A stretch of 64,000 nucleotides of DNA from assembly GCF_021245805.1 (NCBI RefSeq), contig NZ_JAJJNF010000003.1, positions 62,001 through 126,000 of the forward strand, read 5' to 3'. The notes beneath the pieces are model-generated. The model saw only the letters and a list, made by a program, of their open reading frames with translations, did not search any database and was not told the DNA's origin. The stretch is from Mangrovimonas futianensis (GTDB lineage: Bacteria > Bacteroidota > Bacteroidia > Flavobacteriales > Flavobacteriaceae). How positions within the stretch are numbered: position 1 is the first letter of the stretch; each line of letters begins with the position of its first letter. Position numbers and translations under genes: made by a program. Below are positions 61,460 through 64,000 of the stretch, piece after piece.

Positions 61460-61478
61460 TACTTTGAAATTCAAAGTG
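61460..61478 (-). promoter_or_regulatory. Palindromic operator upstream of the membrane protein-oxygenase operon
   Basis: TACTTTG-AAATT-CAAAGTG, 7-5-7 with one mismatch at the last base. It sits between the ATG at 61446 and the end of the winged-helix regulator gene. Confidence 0.7.
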
Positions 61479-61492
61479 GATTGATAAAAAAA

Positions 61493-61786
61493 TTATGGTT
61501 TGCCTATTAATTTTTCTAAAGCATCTATGTGCTTTTGAAAAGCCTCCCTTCCAGATTTGGTTGTTGAGTATCTAGTATTTGGCTTTCGTCCTATAAATTG
61601 CTTTTCAACTTTAATATATCCTTCTTTTTCCAAAGCTTTGGCATGACTGGCCAAATTGCCATCTGTAGCACCTAGAAGCTCTTTTAAAGTAGAGAAATCT
61701 GCATACTCATTGACCATCAAAACAGACATAATACCTAGTCTGATGCGGTGGTCAAATGCTTTATTTATATTGTTTATAATGCTCAA
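61493..61786 (-). CDS. Winged-helix transcriptional regulator
   Basis: A 97-residue protein composed of one winged helix-turn-helix domain: FDHRIRLGIMSVLMVNEYADFSTLKELL, then TDGNLASHAKALEKEGYIKV and the wing RYSTTKSGREAF. It resembles the HTH_34/ArsR-like group that binds palindromes as a dimer and has no separate sensor domain. It begins two bases after the membrane-protein gene and is inside the gene group bearing three copies of the TACTTTG/CAAAGTA dyad, so it is the obvious candidate repressor of that group, itself included. This assignment is inference. Confidence 0.85.
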   Translation of the reverse strand: MSIINNINKAFDHRIRLGIMSVLMVNEYADFSTLKELLGATDGNLASHAKALEKEGYIKVEKQFIGRKPNTRYSTTKSGREAFQKHIDALEKLIGKP

Positions 61787-61788
61787 AA

Positions 61789-62400
61789 CTATTGTCTGTC
61801 ATATTTTAGGTACATCACAGTGCCATATACTATGTGTAAAATGCCAAAACCTAATACCCATAACCAAAATCCAAATCCCGGGTAAATGGCACAAATAAGG
61901 CCTAAAACAATTTCACAATATCCTAAATACCTGATATCTCCCAAACTATATTTTGATGCGTTGACCAAGGCCAAACCATAAAATATCAACATGAGGGCTC
62001 CTGTTTGTCCATACTTTTGTTGGCTCAATATGGTTAATATGTAAATGCCTCCTACAGCCATGGGAATTAAAAAGTTTATGATCAAGCGTTTTGATGAAGG
62101 ATCCCATATGCTTGCTCCATTTTTTTTGGCTTTTCTGGTAGTCAAGACTATGGCAGTTACAGCACTCAAAAAGGCAATCATAAACAAATCGAACATGACC
62201 CATCTGAATATTTTTCCATCCAGTAATAGGGTGCCACTGCTGTAATTGATGACAAGGTAGTAGGCTATTGCCGCCCCAACTATGGCATAAATACGAGCCA
62301 TAATACCTGAAAGTCCACTCAGTGAAATAAATCGCGAGGATTTGTTCATGAGGTTTTTGATCTCAGAAATGTCTTTCAAATAGTCTTTTGATGATTCCAT
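61789..62400 (-). CDS. Membrane protein cotranscribed with the winged-helix regulator
   Basis: A 203-residue protein with six predicted helices after an N-terminal amphipathic segment (MESSKDYLKDISEIKNLMNK). No known family recognised. A longer frame starts at 62421, but the operator and -7 box (62407-62426) lie between, so ATG 62400 is the start. Such small membrane proteins often sit next to a winged-helix regulator and may sense a signal at the membrane for it. The wHTH gene follows by two bases. Confidence 0.7.
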   Translation of the reverse strand: MESSKDYLKDISEIKNLMNKSSRFISLSGLSGIMARIYAIVGAAIAYYLVINYSSGTLLLDGKIFRWVMFDLFMIAFLSAVTAIVLTTRKAKKNGASIWDPSSKRLIINFLIPMAVGGIYILTILSQQKYGQTGALMLIFYGLALVNASKYSLGDIRYLGYCEIVLGLICAIYPGFGFWLWVLGFGILHIVYGTVMYLKYDRQ

Positions 62401-62406
62401 ATAAAG

Positions 62407-62425
62407 TACTTTGAAAAACAAAGTA
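62407..62425 (-). promoter_or_regulatory. Palindromic operator upstream of the regulator operon
   Basis: TACTTTG-AAAAA-CAAAGTA, perfect 7-5-7 arms, 6 bases before the ATG at 62400. It overlaps the probable -7 box of the promoter. Confidence 0.75.
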
Positions 62426-62449
62426 AGTAATTATATTTTAGTTTTGCAA
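62419..62449 (-). promoter_or_regulatory. Promoter of the membrane protein-winged helix operon
   Basis: On the minus strand TTG (62449-62447), a 20-base spacer and TTACTTTG (62426-62419, one mismatch from TAnnTTTG). The operator covers the -7 box, which fits repression by the encoded regulator. Confidence 0.6.
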
Positions 62450-62479
62450 TAGTATATGAAATTTTTCTTGTCTGAATTT

Positions 62480-63298
62480 TTAGAAGGAAGTAATTGTTTT
62501 TCTAATAGCTACCAAGCGGGTAAGTAGGCCTTCCAAATTGTCTAAATGCAACATATTTGCTCCATCGCTTTTGGCGTTTGCCGGATCAAAATGGGTTTCA
62601 ATAAATAAGCCATCCACATGATTTACAACAGCAGCTCTTGCTATTGTCTCAATCATATCTGGTCTGCCTCCAGTAACACCTTTAGTCTGGTTGGGCTGTT
62701 GCAAGGAATGTGTAACGTCCATAACTACCGGGGCATAGGTTTTCATAGTTGGAATACCTCTAAAGTCAACAATCATATCTTGATAGCCAAACATGGTTCC
62801 TCGGTCGGTGATCCATGCTTTATTACTACCCGTATCCTTTACTTTTTGAACGGCATGTTTCATCGCTTCAGGACTCATGAATTGTCCCTTTTTAAGGTTG
62901 ACAACTTTGCCTGTTTCCGCCGCAGCTACCACCAAGTCTGTTTGGCGAACTAAAAAAGCGGGTATTTGAAGGACATCCACATATTCCGCAGCCATTTGGG
63001 CATCACTATTTTCATGGATATCTGTAATGGTTGGTATATCAAAGGTTTCAGAAACCTTTCTTAAAATTTTCAAAGCTTTCTCATCACCAATACCTGTAAA
63101 ACTATCAATACGACTTCTATTTGCTTTCTTAAAGCTACCCTTAAAAACGTAAGGAATCTCAAGCTTGTTGGTTATTTCAACAATTTTTTCGGCAATTCTT
63201 AACGCCATCTCCTCGCCTTCAATGGCGCATGGGCCTGCCAATAAAAAGAAATTGTCGGATTGGGTATGTTTTATTTGAGGGATCGTTTCCAGGTTCAT
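62480..63298 (-). CDS. kdsA: 3-deoxy-8-phosphooctulonate (KDO-8-P) synthase
   Basis: A 272-residue TIM-barrel enzyme that condenses arabinose 5-phosphate with phosphoenolpyruvate to give KDO-8-phosphate for lipopolysaccharide. The N-terminal LLAGPCAIEGEEMALRIA and the SFKKANRSRIDSFTGIG loop, TDIHE, QIPAFLVRQTDL and GGRPDMIETIARAA are clear family landmarks. The cysteine in GPCAIE is a metal or PEP-site residue in part of the family. A perfect 7-3-7 palindrome lies 41 bases upstream. Confidence 0.95.
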   Translation of the reverse strand: MNLETIPQIKHTQSDNFFLLAGPCAIEGEEMALRIAEKIVEITNKLEIPYVFKGSFKKANRSRIDSFTGIGDEKALKILRKVSETFDIPTITDIHENSDAQMAAEYVDVLQIPAFLVRQTDLVVAAAETGKVVNLKKGQFMSPEAMKHAVQKVKDTGSNKAWITDRGTMFGYQDMIVDFRGIPTMKTYAPVVMDVTHSLQQPNQTKGVTGGRPDMIETIARAAVVNHVDGLFIETHFDPANAKSDGANMLHLDNLEGLLTRLVAIRKTITSF

Positions 63299-63338
63299 TT
63301 TATTAAAATGATAAAGATTTTTTACAAAGATAGGTAAT

Positions 63339-63355
63339 TAGTATAATCTATACTA
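63339..63355. repeat. Perfect 7-3-7 palindrome upstream of kdsA
   Basis: TAGTATA-ATC-TATACTA, between the kdsA start (63298) and the rightward secreted-protein gene (63448). It could be an operator for either. Confidence 0.4.
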
Positions 63356-63447
63356 CCTCCTAAAAATTTGAAATTTTTCAATCCAATTTGTCACCCTATA
63401 TGCTTCTTAAGTTGTCTTTAAATTAGTTAATAAAAAAATAAACATTA

Positions 63448-64000
63448 ATGAAAACAAAATTACTTTATTTACTTCTGTTATTTCCTTCTTATAAGCTTGT
63501 CGCTCAGTGTGATGTCCAATCATCTATAACCTTAAGCATTTCAGATACTAGTATCCCAGATTGTTGGGTTCTATTAGATTCTGGAAGCAATTCAGTTAAT
63601 TTTAATGGTTTTTATGATGGGTTTGGTGCTGGGATGAACAACTTATTCACTTTAATTAGCCCTGAATTGGAGCCTGGAAATTATTCAGTAAGTCTTGCAG
63701 GTTGGTCTCAACCGGGAACATATATTATTTTAGATGCAGTCGCAAACCAAAGTCAAAATACTTCTGGTGATTACAGTTATTCTGATTATTCCAATTATGT
63801 ATTGGCCAATGGAGGTGTTTTTGGAACTTCAGATCTTCCCAATCCAATTTCAATAAATATTACAAATAATAATAAGCATTTGATGCTTAGTTTTGTAGGG
63901 CCTTTACCAACTTCTGCATATTTATCTGAATTAATTGCAACCTCAGAATCTTTAGGGGTTATGGAATTTGATGCAGAAGATACATTTAGAATTTATCCAA
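63448..64000 (+). CDS. Secreted protein with T9SS sorting domain, 5' part
   Basis: A frame open from ATG 63448 to the window end (184 codons visible). The signal peptide (KTKLLYLLLLFPSYKLVAQ) is followed by a beta-rich region (CDVQSSITLSISDTSIPDCW, later SDYSNYVLANGGVFGTSDLP) with no domain I can name. The visible sequence stops at DTFRIYP, which is how T9SS type A sorting domains begin, so roughly 70 more residues of sorting signal would be expected past the edge. Function is unknown. Confidence 0.75.
   Translation, partial: MKTKLLYLLLLFPSYKLVAQCDVQSSITLSISDTSIPDCWVLLDSGSNSVNFNGFYDGFGAGMNNLFTLISPELEPGNYSVSLAGWSQPGTYIILDAVANQSQNTSGDYSYSDYSNYVLANGGVFGTSDLPNPISINITNNNKHLMLSFVGPLPTSAYLSELIATSESLGVMEFDAEDTFRIYP

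Noticed and set aside
1..64000. CRISPR arrays, insertion sequences, integrases, rRNA genes
   Set aside because: No regularly spaced direct repeats, transposase or recombinase motifs, or rRNA sequence was seen on either strand.

Overview
The window is AT-rich chromosomal DNA of a Bacteroidetes bacterium, very probably a marine member of the Flavobacteriaceae. The evidence is gldJ-porU-porV (gliding motility and type IX secretion, T9SS), proteins with C-terminal T9SS sorting domains, promoters of the TTG-N19/20-TAnnTTTG type, a tmRNA tag GENNYALAA, weak ribosome-binding sites and an NhaD sodium/proton antiporter. Nearly everything reads as ordinary chromosomal backbone, with one probable small accessory segment.

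Layout. 0-7.4 kb: the end of anmK, an amino-acid dehydrogenase, nhaD, exbB-exbD-tonB, folC, two valine tRNAs split by a terminator, and a PAS-LuxR regulator. 7.4-15.9 kb: murF and gldJ leftward, then porU and porV rightward. 15.9-23.4 kb: cdd, pdhA-pdhC (no E1 beta gene beside them), and a 1341-residue secreted fusion of FG-GAP repeats, an ASPIC/UnbV domain and a vanadium-haloperoxidase/PAP2 domain. 23.5-31.2 kb: an SDR, a small secreted protein, a CtlX-type hydrolase, a TPR sensor kinase, argS and two near-duplicate lipoproteins. 31.7-38.2 kb: a complete leftward trpEGDCFBA operon with a consensus promoter, a 20-residue leader peptide carrying three consecutive Trp codons, and a terminator just before trpE, which together form a classical attenuator. 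38.3-45 kb: thiol-redox proteins, two rhodaneses, PBP1A and a propeller lipoprotein. 45-50 kb: a K+-channel-like protein in one operon with a tripartite efflux pump and an AI-2E family permease.

50.03-54.46 kb: tmRNA (ssrA, leftward). A 14-bp copy of its 3' end, with its own terminator-like hairpin, lies 4 kb further left. The segment between them holds a transmembrane one-component regulator and three envelope proteins. This geometry is that of an old insertion at the ssrA 3' end, although no integrase is present.

54.5-64 kb: a saccharopine-dehydrogenase-like enzyme, a TlpA-type lipoprotein, a DUF2809 gene followed by a DUF1361 gene broken by an in-frame TGA, creD, an MpaB-type oxygenase, two membrane proteins, a winged-helix regulator, kdsA and the start of another T9SS cargo. 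Three near-identical palindromes, TACTTTG-N5-CAAAGTR, sit directly upstream of three successive transcription units here (62.4, 61.4 and 60.3 kb). They look like operators of the winged-helix protein encoded among them and define a compact local regulon. This regulon and the trp attenuator are the best-supported regulatory systems in the window.
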